NCBI GenBank assembly: GCA_029865845.1
Contig: JARXAM010000141.1
Span: 1 to 51,066 of the forward strand
Direction of reading: 5' to 3'
Origin: Rhodoferax sp.
GTDB taxonomy: Bacteria; Pseudomonadota; Gammaproteobacteria; Burkholderiales; Burkholderiaceae_C
DNA: 51,066 bases
A program made the translations under genes and the position numbers. Of the stretch, positions 15,723 through 24,625 are shown piece by piece (within the stretch, counting starts at the first letter, position 1; the number at the start of each line of letters is the position of its first letter). Below the pieces are notes generated by a model. The model saw only the letters and a list, made by a program, of their open reading frames with translations. It had not been told where the DNA came from and ran no database searches.

Positions 15723-17486
15723 TCAGTCCAGCACCACATCGTCATCGGCTTCGAAGCCGATACGCAGCGCCTCACCCAAGGAGGTTTTGCCGGTGCGCAC
15801 GAGTTCCAGCACGTGGTGTGACAGTGTGCGCCCGCGCATGCGCTCACGCGCCGCGTGCTTGAAGCGGGCGGGGTCTGCGTGCGTGGCCGCATGGGCCAGG
15901 GTGGCATCCATCTCCAACATTTCGTACACGCCCTGCCGCCCAAAATAACCGGTGCCGTTGCAGCTGGAACACCCGGCACCGCGCAGGGGCTGGATGTGCT
16001 CTCCCGGCGCTGCCATGGCCTGCAGCCATGACTGCTCTTGCGGCGTGGGACGGTGCGGCACACGGCAGTCGGGGCAGTTCAGGCGCACCAGGCGCTGGGC
16101 GATGACCGCTTGCAAGGAGGTCGCCACCATAAAGGGCGGCACCCCCATGTCCAGCAAGCGAAAGGGGGTGCTCGCCGCATCGCGGGTGTGCAGCGTGGAC
16201 AAGACCAGGTGGCCGGTGATGGCCGCGCGTGAGCCGATTTCGGCAGTCTCGGTGTCCCGCATCTCGCCCACGAGAATGACATCGGGGTCTTGGCGCAGGC
16301 AGGCGCGCAGCACACGGGCAAAGCTCAAATCGATTTTGTCGTTGACCTGCACCTGGGTGATCGCGGGCAAGCGGTATTCGACCGGGTCTTCCACGGTGAT
16401 CACCTTGAGCTCGGCCGCATTGATCTCGGCCAACGCGGCGTACAGCGTGGTGGTTTTGCCGGAGCCGGTGGGCCCCGTTACCAGCACCATGCCCGATGAG
16501 CGGCCCAAGATCTCCCGAAAGCGCGCGAGCATGTCCTGGGGCATGCCGATGGCGTCCAGCCGGTGCGTGCCCGCACCGTGGTTGAGCAAGCGCATGACCG
16601 CCGCTTCGCCCCACGCGGTTGGAAGTGTGGACAAGCGCACATCCATGGTGTTGTCCTTGAGGCGGACCGAAAACCTGCCGTCTTGCGGCAAGCGCTTTTC
16701 GGAAATATCCAGTCCCGCCATCAGCTTAAGGCGCTGGGCCAAGGCGCTGCCAATGCGCTTGTCTGCCTGGGTTTGGGTTTGCAGCACACCATCGACCCGC
16801 ACCCGGATTTGCAAAAAGCCTTCCTGGGGTTCGATGTGGACATCCGAGGCCCCGACCTGAATGGCATCTTCAAACAAGGACTGCAGCAGGCGCACCACCG
16901 GCGCCCCCTCCAGTCCGACGCTGGCGCTGAGTTCGCCAAAATCCACCGCGTCGCCCAGGTCGCGCTCCAGGGCACGGGCCAGCCCGGTAATCTCTTCTGT
17001 GCGGCGATACAAACGGTCGTAAGCCAAGGCAAGCTGCCCTTCGGGTACCACGGCAATGCTGATGTCGCGCTTGAGCAGGCGGCACAGTTCGTCGTAGGCC
17101 ACGAGGTCCAGCGGATCGGCGAAGGCGACCAAAATCGTCTCGCCCTTGTCTTCGAGTGCCAAGGCCTTGTGGCGCCGCGCCACTGCCTCGGGCAGCAACT
17201 TGATGACATCAGCGCGGAACGGGAATGTCTTGAGATTAACGAACGGAATGCGCAGTTGGCGGGCCAGCACATTGGCCAGCAACTCTTCGGTAATGACGCC
17301 GGTTTCAATGAGCAGGCGGCCCATTTTTTTGCCGGTGGCACGCTGCAAATCCAAGGCCGCTTGCAGTTGCTCCTGTGAAATGAGCTTTTGCTGCACCAGC
17401 ACGTCGCCCAGGCGCAGCTTGTCGGGCCGTCCCCCAGGCTGGCGTTGGCCATTGGATGCCCCCGAAGCCACCGATGCCAAATTCAT
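15723..17486 (-). CDS. mshE: MSHA pilus extension ATPase MshE with c-di-GMP-binding MshEN domain
   Basis: 587 residues. The ATG at 17486 has AAGGA 7 bases upstream. Residues 25-48 and 54-77 form two 24-residue MshEN motifs (R-L-G...L-V...L-I-S...L...L...Q and K-M-G...L-I...V-I-T...L...L...Q) separated by exactly 5 residues, the arrangement that binds c-di-GMP in Vibrio MshE. The GspE/PilB ATPase follows: Walker A GPTGSGKTTT near residue 340, Asp and His boxes (VEDPVEYRLP, STLHTRDA), and a four-cysteine zinc site (CPDC, CSSC). It powers pilus extension, and c-di-GMP would be required for activity. It is the first gene of the operon. Confidence 0.96.
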   Translation of the reverse strand: MNLASVASGASNGQRQPGGRPDKLRLGDVLVQQKLISQEQLQAALDLQRATGKKMGRLLIETGVITEELLANVLARQLRIPFVNLKTFPFRADVIKLLPEAVARRHKALALEDKGETILVAFADPLDLVAYDELCRLLKRDISIAVVPEGQLALAYDRLYRRTEEITGLARALERDLGDAVDFGELSASVGLEGAPVVRLLQSLFEDAIQVGASDVHIEPQEGFLQIRVRVDGVLQTQTQADKRIGSALAQRLKLMAGLDISEKRLPQDGRFSVRLKDNTMDVRLSTLPTAWGEAAVMRLLNHGAGTHRLDAIGMPQDMLARFREILGRSSGMVLVTGPTGSGKTTTLYAALAEINAAELKVITVEDPVEYRLPAITQVQVNDKIDLSFARVLRACLRQDPDVILVGEMRDTETAEIGSRAAITGHLVLSTLHTRDAASTPFRLLDMGVPPFMVATSLQAVIAQRLVRLNCPDCRVPHRPTPQEQSWLQAMAAPGEHIQPLRGAGCSSCNGTGYFGRQGVYEMLEMDATLAHAATHADPARFKHAARERMRGRTLSHHVLELVRTGKTSLGEALRIGFEADDDVVLD

Positions 17487-17611
17487 GCTCGCGTCCTTTT
17501 GATCTGAGAAAAATGATAGCACGCGAACCATTGGTGCAGCCCACCTCCACATTGCGCACCTTGTTCGCAGGGACCGCGAGAGGCCACCTTCAGTCCACTA
17601 AGGCACAAACG
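17487..17611 (-). promoter_or_regulatory. Leader region of the MSHA operon
   Basis: 125 bases between the DUF4105 gene and mshE. On the minus strand a TATCAT hexamer (17518-17513) makes a good -10, but the sequence 17 bases upstream is a poor -35. This is consistent with an activator-dependent promoter. No terminator is visible for the preceding DUF4105 gene, so some read-through into the MSHA operon is possible. Confidence 0.4.
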
Positions 17612-19471
17612 TCAAAAAATATACTTCCAGTTCACATAGGCACTTGTTGCAGTTTCTGCGGTAGCGCTGCCTGACGCTACGCCCACACCGAACTCGATGC
17701 CCTGTTGACGATCGATGGCTAATCTCTGCAACACGTCCACCTTGCTCGCACGACCTTGCTGACCAAACGGGTTGACTGAGGTTTGTGCGCTGATCAGCGT
17801 CTTGATGTTTCGCGTAGCGTCAATAAGCAGCCCCGCCTTCGGAGTTGCTATTACATAAGCACCGTGCGCTTGCACACCTATGCCGCCTTCCAGATCGAAC
17901 ATCAAACGCGCTGCGCGCCCAAGCCCTAAGGTGAGGCCTACGGAAGCCAGGACATTCCAGTGGTGCTGGTACTCGAGCGTGCTGGAGCGTTGGGGCTCGT
18001 AGGCCATACGAAAGCCACGCGAAATGCCACCAAAACTGCGACTCCATAGGGGCCGGATCTGGCTCGAATACATCACAAACTGATCCAAAAACACCTGCCC
18101 CGTCACGACATCACCAAGAAGCTTGGTATAAAAAAGCTTGAGCTCGCTGCCTGCAAGTGCCGCGTCCACGTCGTCCAACACGTCGTGCGATGCGGGCAAA
18201 TAACTGGCTCCGAAATAGTGCGAACCATCTCGGTGAATGAGCCCAACCGACACCTGCGAGTCTCCAATCGCCGCAACCGGGCTGCCGGTTTGGGGCACCT
18301 CCAATTGATAGTCTTTATGCGGCTGGATGCGCGCCAGCTCCTCCTTGCGAACGCGCCACGCCTGCTTGTCTTTGTGGCCTTTTGCAAAAGAATAGTCATT
18401 CTCTGCATGCAAGAACTCCCAGGCGAGGACGTAAGCCTCGTCGGAATCGAAAAGGGTGGTGTCGATCAATAGATTTTGCGTGGTGTCCTTGCGAAGGGTC
18501 GTCAGTTGCTTGCCACTGAAACGCTCTTCCAAGGTTCTCAACATGGATTCTGCGGGCACTATTACATCGGCGACCCCGGCCCTCCCCATCGTAGACAGCC
18601 TTTTCACCACGTCTTTGGGTGTCGTCCAAAGAGAAGGGATAGACGGCGGCACCTTGGTATGAATCGTGATCAACTCATCCACCAGCGTTGCGCAGTTATA
18701 GCGGTGAAAAAAGTAGTGGATGTCGACAGAGCGAAGTTCAAATAAGTGCAAACGAAGCAACTCGTTGTCAGCACGGTCCCCCAGTACTTCGTATTCCCAC
18801 ACCTTCCTGTTTTCAACCGAGTAATACTGGTGGAGCGCTTCGACGTAGGGCAGCATGCCAAAAAAGCCCGGCATTCCACTTGTCAGGTTTTGCAGGATGA
18901 TCTTCGGTAGGTTGATGCTGTTGGCATCGGTATAAAAAGTTACCGCGTGTTCACGACGTTCACCAGAAAGGTTTTTTCCACTCAGTTTCAAGAATACGTG
19001 GCCCATCATGCTCGATGGCTGTGCCAGATTTTCTGATGCAAAGACCAGTTGAACGGTATCTGCGGGGACCTTTTGCAGATACTCTGTCAGTGCGAGGCAT
19101 GTTGGCATGGGTTGCTCCTCCAAACCCAAATGCTGAGTCAACCAACGATACCGCGCCGGAAATCTACAACGCATGGCATCGGCATCCGGGCCTGAAAACA
19201 GGGCTTCAACTGTTTTCAACAACTCATGCGAAGCAGAGAAACTCGTGCCACTCAATATGAAGGCGGGATCGGTAATGGACAAGACCCCACGTGTCTGATG
19301 AATCAGCGCCAGCCATTGCGGGTTTTCATGCAAGTGCAGAGAAAGCGCTTGGGTCTGAATATCCTGATACCTCGGAACTGCATCCATTGCCCATGCAGTT
19401 GCACTCCCTGCAAGCGACGCAAGCAGAAAAAAAGCAGCCCCAAGGCTGCTTTTCACGGAATTCACGAACAT
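17612..19471 (-). CDS. DUF4105 (Lnb N-terminal periplasmic domain) protein
   Basis: 619 residues with a signal peptide (MFVNSVKSSLGAAFFLLASL, ending near ATAWA). The central part has DUF4105 hallmarks: GHVFLKLSG, HAVTFYTDAN and, near residue 245, HYFFHRYNCATLVDEL with the conserved Asn-Cys pair resembling an NlpC/P60-like active site. The last 180 residues form beta strands with alternating hydrophobic residues, ending WKYIF with a terminal Phe. That is consistent with a beta-barrel or beta-sandwich facing the outer membrane. The substrate is unknown. It starts directly after the stop of the upstream lipoprotein gene (TAAATG), and the DNA is visibly AT-richer than both flanks, suggesting transfer. 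Confidence 0.8.
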   Translation of the reverse strand: MFVNSVKSSLGAAFFLLASLAGSATAWAMDAVPRYQDIQTQALSLHLHENPQWLALIHQTRGVLSITDPAFILSGTSFSASHELLKTVEALFSGPDADAMRCRFPARYRWLTQHLGLEEQPMPTCLALTEYLQKVPADTVQLVFASENLAQPSSMMGHVFLKLSGKNLSGERREHAVTFYTDANSINLPKIILQNLTSGMPGFFGMLPYVEALHQYYSVENRKVWEYEVLGDRADNELLRLHLFELRSVDIHYFFHRYNCATLVDELITIHTKVPPSIPSLWTTPKDVVKRLSTMGRAGVADVIVPAESMLRTLEERFSGKQLTTLRKDTTQNLLIDTTLFDSDEAYVLAWEFLHAENDYSFAKGHKDKQAWRVRKEELARIQPHKDYQLEVPQTGSPVAAIGDSQVSVGLIHRDGSHYFGASYLPASHDVLDDVDAALAGSELKLFYTKLLGDVVTGQVFLDQFVMYSSQIRPLWSRSFGGISRGFRMAYEPQRSSTLEYQHHWNVLASVGLTLGLGRAARLMFDLEGGIGVQAHGAYVIATPKAGLLIDATRNIKTLISAQTSVNPFGQQGRASKVDVLQRLAIDRQQGIEFGVGVASGSATAETATSAYVNWKYIF

Positions 19472-19840
19472 TTATTGGCAAGCAATTGCCACGTTCTCTT
19501 GGTATTTCCACATTTTCCCAGTTCCATAATCTGTACTGGAGCCAAACGGGCCGCCGCTCAAAATATTGATCCAAAATTTGGAATCAACCTCGTTCGGCAA
19601 ACTGGTTTCTTTTGTGCATCCGGGGGTATCAACATTCAGTGTTCGTGCAACTTTGTCGCGCTTAACGCTCACCACCCCTGGTGCAGTGAATGGTTTGCCG
19701 TCGACGTTACCTGAGATCTGTTTGTTCCCCGTAGTTGTAACGTTAATATTCTGATTGTCGTCATTCATGATTGAAGCGCAACCTGTCAACAAAACTGCAC
19801 CGCACAATACGGCCCCACTTACAGCTTTCATACCGAACAT
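19472..19840 (-). CDS. Small lipoprotein coupled to the DUF4105 gene
   Basis: 122 residues. The ATG at 19840 has AAGG 7 bases upstream. A lipoprotein signal ends at LLTGC (Cys21), followed by ASIMNDDNQNINVTTTGNKQ. The mature part looks like a small beta-sandwich (ISGNVDGKPFTAPGVVSVKR), with a cysteine in TPGCTK and another near the C-terminus that could form a disulfide. The opening resembles the broad group of GCAS/T-type bacterial lipoproteins, but I cannot name a function. The stop is immediately followed by the ATG of the DUF4105 gene, so the two are probably made together and may interact in the periplasm. AT-rich like its partner. Confidence 0.8.
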   Translation of the reverse strand: MFGMKAVSGAVLCGAVLLTGCASIMNDDNQNINVTTTGNKQISGNVDGKPFTAPGVVSVKRDKVARTLNVDTPGCTKETSLPNEVDSKFWINILSGGPFGSSTDYGTGKMWKYQENVAIACQ

Positions 19841-19968
19841 ACAAATACCTTTCTGATTAGTAAGAAGCAGCCACCCAGAAACTTTGAAATACTTTTGTCG
19901 CTGCTGTACCTGATCCTACTGATTAATACTTGTAATGCACGAACCGTAACTTTTGAACTCTCAAACAT

Positions 19969-22740
19969 TTACAAATTAGGTGCGAGCAACCGCTCCAGAG
20001 CGGCCCGGTCGAGGTGGCGGCGCTCGGCCAAATCCTTGACCTGGTCATCGCCGATCTTGCCAACGTTGAAATAGGTGGCGTCGGGATGGCCGATGTAAAA
20101 ACCGCTCACACTGGCCGCCGGGGTCATGGCCAGGCTGTCGGTCACGGACATGCCCACTTCGTCGCACTGCAGCAGCGCAAACATGTCTTTTTTGACACTG
20201 TGGTCCGGGCAGGCGGGGTAGCCAGGGGCGGGGCGAATGCCTTGGTATTTTTCACCGATCAGGTCTTCCGGGCTGAGCGATTCGCCCGCTGCATAGCCCC
20301 ACAAATCGGTGCGCACGCGGTGGTGCAGGCACTCCGCGAAAGCCTCCGCCAGGCGGTCAGCGATGGCCTTGAGCATGATGGCGGAGTAGTCATCGTGGTC
20401 CTCAAGAAAGTACTTTTCTTTCTTGTCCACACCGATCCCGGCGGTGACCGCGAACAGGCCCGCATAGTCGGCCTTGACGCCCTTGGGGGCGACAAAGTCG
20501 GCCAGGCAACGGCTGGGGCGCATCACCCCGTCAATTTCTTGCTTTTCGGTTTGCTGGCGCAGGCCGTACCAGGTCATGGCGACCTCGCTGCGGCTCTCGT
20601 CTGTGTAGAACTCGATGTCATCGTCATTCACCGTGTTGGCCGGGTACAGCGCCACCACGGCATTCGCGGTGAGCCAGCGTCCCTCGATCAAGCGCTTGAG
20701 CATGCGCTGCCCGTCGGCATACACCCGCACGGCCTCGGTGCCCACCACCTCATCTTTCAGTATCGCGGGGAAGGGGCCCGCCAAGTCCCAGGTTTGGAAG
20801 AAGGGTGCCCAGTCGATGTATCTGGCCAACTCGGTCAAGTCGAAGTTCTTGAACACGCGGCGACCAATAAATCTGGGCACTGTGGGCTGGTGCGCCGCCC
20901 AATCGATAGGCGTTTTATTGGCACGGGCTTTGGCCAGGGGCCACAGGGGCGTTTGCTTCTTGTTGGCGTGCTGTTGGCGCACCTTGTCGTAATCGGCATT
21001 CAGCTCGGCAATGTAGCTGGCCGCCTGCTCGCTCAACAGGCTTTGGGCCACGCTGACACTGCGGGAGGCGTCGGGCACATAGACCACCGGGCCTTCGTAG
21101 TGCGGTGCATTTTTGACGGCGGTGTGCACGCGGCTGCAGGTGGCGCCGCCGATGAGCAGCGGGGTGTTGCGGCTGCGGAAATAGGCGTCCTTTTGCATCT
21201 CGCCAGCCACGTACTGCATTTCCTCCAAGCTGGGGGTGATGAGGCCGGAGAGTCCGATGATGTCCGCCCCCTCTTCCTTGGCACGCGCCAAGATTTCGTG
21301 GCAGGGCACCATGACGCCCATGTTGACCACATCAAAATTGTTGCACTGGAGCACCACGGTGACGATGTTTTTGCCGATGTCGTGCACATCGCCTTTGACC
21401 GTGGCAATCACGATCTTGCCCTTGGCTTTGGCCTCGCCACCGGCTTGCACCATGGCGAGTTTTTCGGCCTCGATGTAGGGCAGCAAGTGCGCCACCGCGC
21501 TCTTCATGACACGGGCGCTTTTCACCACCTGCGGCAAGAACATCTTGCCCTGGCCGAACAAGTCGCCCACCACATTCATGCCATCCATGAGCGGGCCTTC
21601 GATCACGTGCAGCGGGCGCCCACCCTTGGCCAGAATCTCGCGGTAAGCCTCTTCGGTATCTTCCGTAATGAAGTCGGTAATGCCATGCACAAGCGCATGG
21701 CTCAAGCGCTGCGCCACTGCCACTGGGGCCTCGGGTGTGCCGCGCCATTCGAGCTTTTTGCTCTCATCTTTGGCACCACTCTTGGCAGTCTCGGCAATCT
21801 CCACCAGGCGTTCGCCCGCGTCTTCGCGGCGGTTGAGCACCACGTCTTCGACGCGCTCGCGCAACGCAGGTTCCAGGTCGTCGTACACACCGACCATGCC
21901 TGCGTTGACGATGCCCATGTCCATGCCCGCTTGGATGGCGTGGTAAAGGAACACGGTATGGATGGCCTCGCGCACCGGATCGTTGCCACGGAAGCTAAAG
22001 GACACATTGGAGACGCCCCCACTCACCTTGGCCCCCGGCAGGTGCTGCTTGATCCAGCGGGTGGCCCCGATAAAGTCCACCGCGTAGTTGTTGTGCTCTT
22101 CAATGCCGGTGGCGATGGCAAAGATGTTGGGGTCGAAGATGATGTCTTCGGGCGGAAAGTCCACCTCGTCCACCAGCACGCGGTAAGCGCGCTCACAAAT
22201 TTCGATCTTGCGTGCGTAAGTATCGGCCTGGCCTTTTTCGTCAAAGGCCATCACCACCGCAGCGGCCCCATAGCGTCGCAGTAGCTTGGCTTGGCGCTTG
22301 AACTCGTCCACGCCTTCTTTCATGCTGATGGAGTTGACCACCGCCTTGCCCTGCACGCAGCGCAGACCGGCTTCGATCACTGTCCATTTGGAACTGTCGA
22401 TCATCACCGGCACGCGTGAAATGTCGGGCTCGCTGGCCATCAGGTTCAAGAACCGCACCATCGCGGCCTGGCTGTCGAGCATGGCCTCGTCCATGTTGAC
22501 GTCGATGATCTGCGCGCCGTTTTCCACCTGCTGGCGGGCCACGGCCAGCGCCTCCTCGAACTGCCCATTCAGGATCATGCGGGCAAAGGCTTTAGAGCCG
22601 GTGACGTTGGTGCGCTCGCCCACGTTCACAAACAAGCTACGGCTGTCGATGGTGATGGGCTCCAAGCCTGAGAGCAGCATGGGGGCCACGGACTGCGCGG
22701 CGGCGGCGGCGGGGGCAGACGTTACGGAAGCTGGGGTCAT
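19969..22740 (-). CDS. metH: Methionine synthase, pterin-, cobalamin- and activation-domain half
   Basis: 923 residues lacking the homocysteine-binding domain, which is encoded separately at 24626-25696. Domains: pterin-binding TIM barrel ([20 protein letters not shown], near residue 36), helical cap, and B12-binding Rossmann domain with D451-x-H453-x-x-G456, whose His is the lower cobalt ligand. The C-terminal reactivation domain has [12 protein letters not shown] near residue 840, which binds S-adenosylmethionine. It transfers the methyl group of 5-methyltetrahydrofolate to homocysteine through methylcobalamin. The ATG at 22740 has AGGTGAG just upstream. That site is complementary to the 3' strand of an SAH riboswitch, so translation is predicted to rise with SAH. 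Confidence 0.97.
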   Translation of the reverse strand: MTPASVTSAPAAAAAQSVAPMLLSGLEPITIDSRSLFVNVGERTNVTGSKAFARMILNGQFEEALAVARQQVENGAQIIDVNMDEAMLDSQAAMVRFLNLMASEPDISRVPVMIDSSKWTVIEAGLRCVQGKAVVNSISMKEGVDEFKRQAKLLRRYGAAAVVMAFDEKGQADTYARKIEICERAYRVLVDEVDFPPEDIIFDPNIFAIATGIEEHNNYAVDFIGATRWIKQHLPGAKVSGGVSNVSFSFRGNDPVREAIHTVFLYHAIQAGMDMGIVNAGMVGVYDDLEPALRERVEDVVLNRREDAGERLVEIAETAKSGAKDESKKLEWRGTPEAPVAVAQRLSHALVHGITDFITEDTEEAYREILAKGGRPLHVIEGPLMDGMNVVGDLFGQGKMFLPQVVKSARVMKSAVAHLLPYIEAEKLAMVQAGGEAKAKGKIVIATVKGDVHDIGKNIVTVVLQCNNFDVVNMGVMVPCHEILARAKEEGADIIGLSGLITPSLEEMQYVAGEMQKDAYFRSRNTPLLIGGATCSRVHTAVKNAPHYEGPVVYVPDASRSVSVAQSLLSEQAASYIAELNADYDKVRQQHANKKQTPLWPLAKARANKTPIDWAAHQPTVPRFIGRRVFKNFDLTELARYIDWAPFFQTWDLAGPFPAILKDEVVGTEAVRVYADGQRMLKRLIEGRWLTANAVVALYPANTVNDDDIEFYTDESRSEVAMTWYGLRQQTEKQEIDGVMRPSRCLADFVAPKGVKADYAGLFAVTAGIGVDKKEKYFLEDHDDYSAIMLKAIADRLAEAFAECLHHRVRTDLWGYAAGESLSPEDLIGEKYQGIRPAPGYPACPDHSVKKDMFALLQCDEVGMSVTDSLAMTPAASVSGFYIGHPDATYFNVGKIGDDQVKDLAERRHLDRAALERLLAPNL

Positions 22741-22743
22741 AAA

Positions 22744-22771
22744 CTCACCTGAAAAATGGGGTACAGGTGAG
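22744..22771 (-). promoter_or_regulatory. SD-sequestering hairpin alternative to riboswitch P1 (metH second half)
   Basis: CUCACCUG (22771-22764), which carries the 3' end of riboswitch P1, is perfectly complementary over 8 bases to CAGGUGAG (22751-22744), the Shine-Dalgarno region of metH. The loop is 12 bases. P1 and this hairpin cannot form together fully. SAH binding should therefore free the Shine-Dalgarno and switch translation on. Confidence 0.75.
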
Positions 22772-22846
22772 CGTCGTTGCGAGGGTGCAAGCACCCGGTC
22801 CAAGCCTGACAAACCGCACGGGGTCTGCTGCAACGCTCCTTGGAGC
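22764..22846 (-). ncRNA. SAH riboswitch upstream of metH (second half)
   Basis: On the minus strand the RNA reads UCCAAGGAGCGUUGC at its 5' side and GCAACGACGCUCACC at its 3' side, which pair as P1. GGGUGC-UU-GCACCC forms the P4 hairpin. UCCAAG can pair with CUUGGA of the CAGGCUUGG core as the pseudoknot. These are the diagnostic elements of the SAH riboswitch known upstream of metH and ahcY in beta- and gammaproteobacteria. A TAAAAT hexamer (22856-22851) lies just upstream. Confidence 0.93.
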
Positions 22847-22866
22847 GCTGATTTTAACCGCGCAGC

Positions 22867-23886
22867 TTAGGTGGCCGTGACCGTTTCACCCACGGTTTCC
22901 CACCTGCCACTGCGCTGGGAGGCACGCAGGGCGTCGATGATGCGCATGTTCTGAATGGCGTCTTCCACGCCATAAGGCAGCGGGTGCACGCCACGTATGG
23001 CCAGCGAAAAAGCGTCGCCTTGCAGGCTATATTGATCACAGGCCTCAAAGGTCTCCTGCACCGCATCACGCCCGCCTACCACCTTGCCATCGTCCACAAA
23101 TAGGCGGGTCTCCTGGCCTTGTGGGGCATTAAAGGGTATCTCGATGTCGACGCGCTTGTCGGTTCCCACGACATGCACCCGCTGGTAGGGCGCGGACTGC
23201 ATGGACACCGTGAAGTCCAGACGCCGGCCCTGCCCGAAGTCCAGCAGGGCACTCACGGTGCGGTCCACGCCAAAGTCTGGGTCCATGTCTGCCAGGGCCA
23301 TCACCCGCACGGGCTCTGCGCCAAACACAAAACGTCCCGCCACGATGGGGTAGCACCCAATGTCCATCAAAGCACCACCGCCCTTGCTGGCGTCGTTGCG
23401 GATGTTGGCAGCCTGGCGGTTGAAGTAGGAAAACCAGGCCTGCACCACCCGCACCTCGCCCAATGCGCCGCTGTGCACCAGCGCACGGGTGCGCAGCCAC
23501 TGCGGGTGAAAGCGCACCATGAAGCCCTCCATGATGTGCACCTTGTCGGCCACTTCGCGCAACTGCGCTGCCTCGGTGGCCGTCAGCGCCACGGGCTTTT
23601 CGCACAACACATGCTTGCCGGCGCGCGCAGCGGCCAAAGTAAGTGGCACGTGCTGGTCGTTGGGTAAGGGGTTGTAGACGGCTTCAATCGACGGGTCCGC
23701 CAGCAGCTCGGCATACGACCCATAAGCCTTGGGAATACCCAGTTTGGCTGCTGCTGCCTGCGCACTCGGCAATGCGCGCGAGGCGATCGCCTGCACCTCG
23801 CACCACTGGCTACGCTGTAGCGCAGGGATGACTTTTTCCATTCCAATTTTGGCCGTGCTCAACACGCCCCAGCGAACTTTATTCAT
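22867..23886 (-). CDS. Gfo/Idh/MocA family NAD(P)-dependent oxidoreductase
   Basis: 339 residues starting at the ATG at 23886. The N-terminal Rossmann fold begins VRWGVLSTAKIGMEKVIPAL. The family motif CEKPVALTATEA (Glu-Lys-Pro) lies near residue 95. The C-terminal half is the alpha/beta substrate domain (MDIGCYPIVAGRFVFGAEPV, with the Asp and Gly-Cys-Tyr motif around 175). Such enzymes oxidise or reduce sugars, inositols or related carbonyls; the substrate cannot be told from sequence. It lies between the two MetH-half genes on the same strand, and its stop is only 20 bases before the second SAH riboswitch. A role in one-carbon metabolism is not implied. Confidence 0.9.
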   Translation of the reverse strand: MNKVRWGVLSTAKIGMEKVIPALQRSQWCEVQAIASRALPSAQAAAAKLGIPKAYGSYAELLADPSIEAVYNPLPNDQHVPLTLAAARAGKHVLCEKPVALTATEAAQLREVADKVHIMEGFMVRFHPQWLRTRALVHSGALGEVRVVQAWFSYFNRQAANIRNDASKGGGALMDIGCYPIVAGRFVFGAEPVRVMALADMDPDFGVDRTVSALLDFGQGRRLDFTVSMQSAPYQRVHVVGTDKRVDIEIPFNAPQGQETRLFVDDGKVVGGRDAVQETFEACDQYSLQGDAFSLAIRGVHPLPYGVEDAIQNMRIIDALRASQRSGRWETVGETVTAT

Positions 23887-23911
23887 CAAGATGCATCCAG
23901 GCTACGCGCCG

Positions 23912-24532
23912 TCAACGGTAGTAAATCAGCGAAACTCCCAAATGGTGCCCTCGGGCCACGTAATTGTTGGGGGCGTACTCGAAGGACTCGTCAATCAGCT
24001 TGAAGGCCACGCCAAAGCGGCCTCGGGGGTTGTTGCGCTCTGTCAGGTACTGCGCCTCCAAGACCATGCCTGTTCGGGGGGTAAAACTGTAGTCGCCCAC
24101 ACCGGCGGCGACGCCGTACGACTCAAAACGGGCCGAGGTGGCAAGGCGAAGCCCGCCGCCCAGTCGCCAATGGTTTCCGAGGTTGTAGAAGCCCAATAAC
24201 TCCACGGGTACCCGCGTGAACGCAAAATCTCCATTGCTTCCACTGGTAGACGTGCGCTCGTGGCCTACCGAGAATTGCGCATCAATGCGTTCTGTGAGCA
24301 TGTAGCTCACGCCGGCAGCCACTGTAAGGCCGTTCCCCGCCTTGATGGAATAGGAGTCACCGGAGTTGGCATAGGTGCCTTTGATGAATTCATCGCTGCC
24401 ATCACCAAAGTTCACCCCCAGTGAACCAAAGAACTGCCACGGGGAACCCGCGTTCAGCCTCTGGTGTTCCGATTGCGCCGCCGCGCCCGCGCTAATGCAT
24501 AGAGCCCCCACCATCCAGAGTATTTTCTTCAC
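23912..24532 (-). CDS. Outer-membrane beta-barrel protein
   Basis: 206 residues. The GTG at 24532 is chosen because it gives MKKILWMVGALCISAGAAAQ, a clean signal peptide, with AAGGA 8 bases upstream. The mature chain has regularly alternating hydrophobic strands (FFGSLGVNFGDGSDEFIKGT, RVPVELLGFYNLGNHWRLGG, GRFGVAFKLIDESFEY). It ends in SLIYYR, consistent with an 8-stranded OmpA/OmpX/OmpW-like barrel. Function unknown. It sits 25 bases upstream of the Gfo/Idh gene, so the two may be co-transcribed, and 93 bases after metH1. Confidence 0.8.
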   Translation of the reverse strand: MKKILWMVGALCISAGAAAQSEHQRLNAGSPWQFFGSLGVNFGDGSDEFIKGTYANSGDSYSIKAGNGLTVAAGVSYMLTERIDAQFSVGHERTSTSGSNGDFAFTRVPVELLGFYNLGNHWRLGGGLRLATSARFESYGVAAGVGDYSFTPRTGMVLEAQYLTERNNPRGRFGVAFKLIDESFEYAPNNYVARGHHLGVSLIYYR

Positions 24533-24600
24533 AGCACGGTTCCTTCCCTTGGTTACGGTTGCGTTGTGCTGATCCTACTACGCGAGCTAGCTCCTGCCGA

Positions 24601-24618
24601 GCGCCCGTGAGCGGGCGG
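24601..24618 (-). other. Small GC hairpin downstream of metH1
   Basis: A perfect 6-bp stem (cgcccg/cgggcg, 24602-24617, loop tgag) lies just after the metH1 stop. There is no T-run on the minus strand, so it is at best a weak or factor-assisted end, or a processing site. Confidence 0.3.
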
Positions 24619-24625
24619 GCCGCGC

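Noticed and set aside
20014-22284. 756-codon plus-strand ORF antisense to metH
   Set aside because: Its sequence is a shadow: rich in His, Gly and Ala with no domain, and entirely opposite the well-conserved MetH coding frame. High GC makes long antisense frames common.
24584-24593. 10-bp palindrome gagctagctc upstream of the outer-membrane protein gene
   Set aside because: Too short, and a chance palindrome is likely at this length; no second copy seen.
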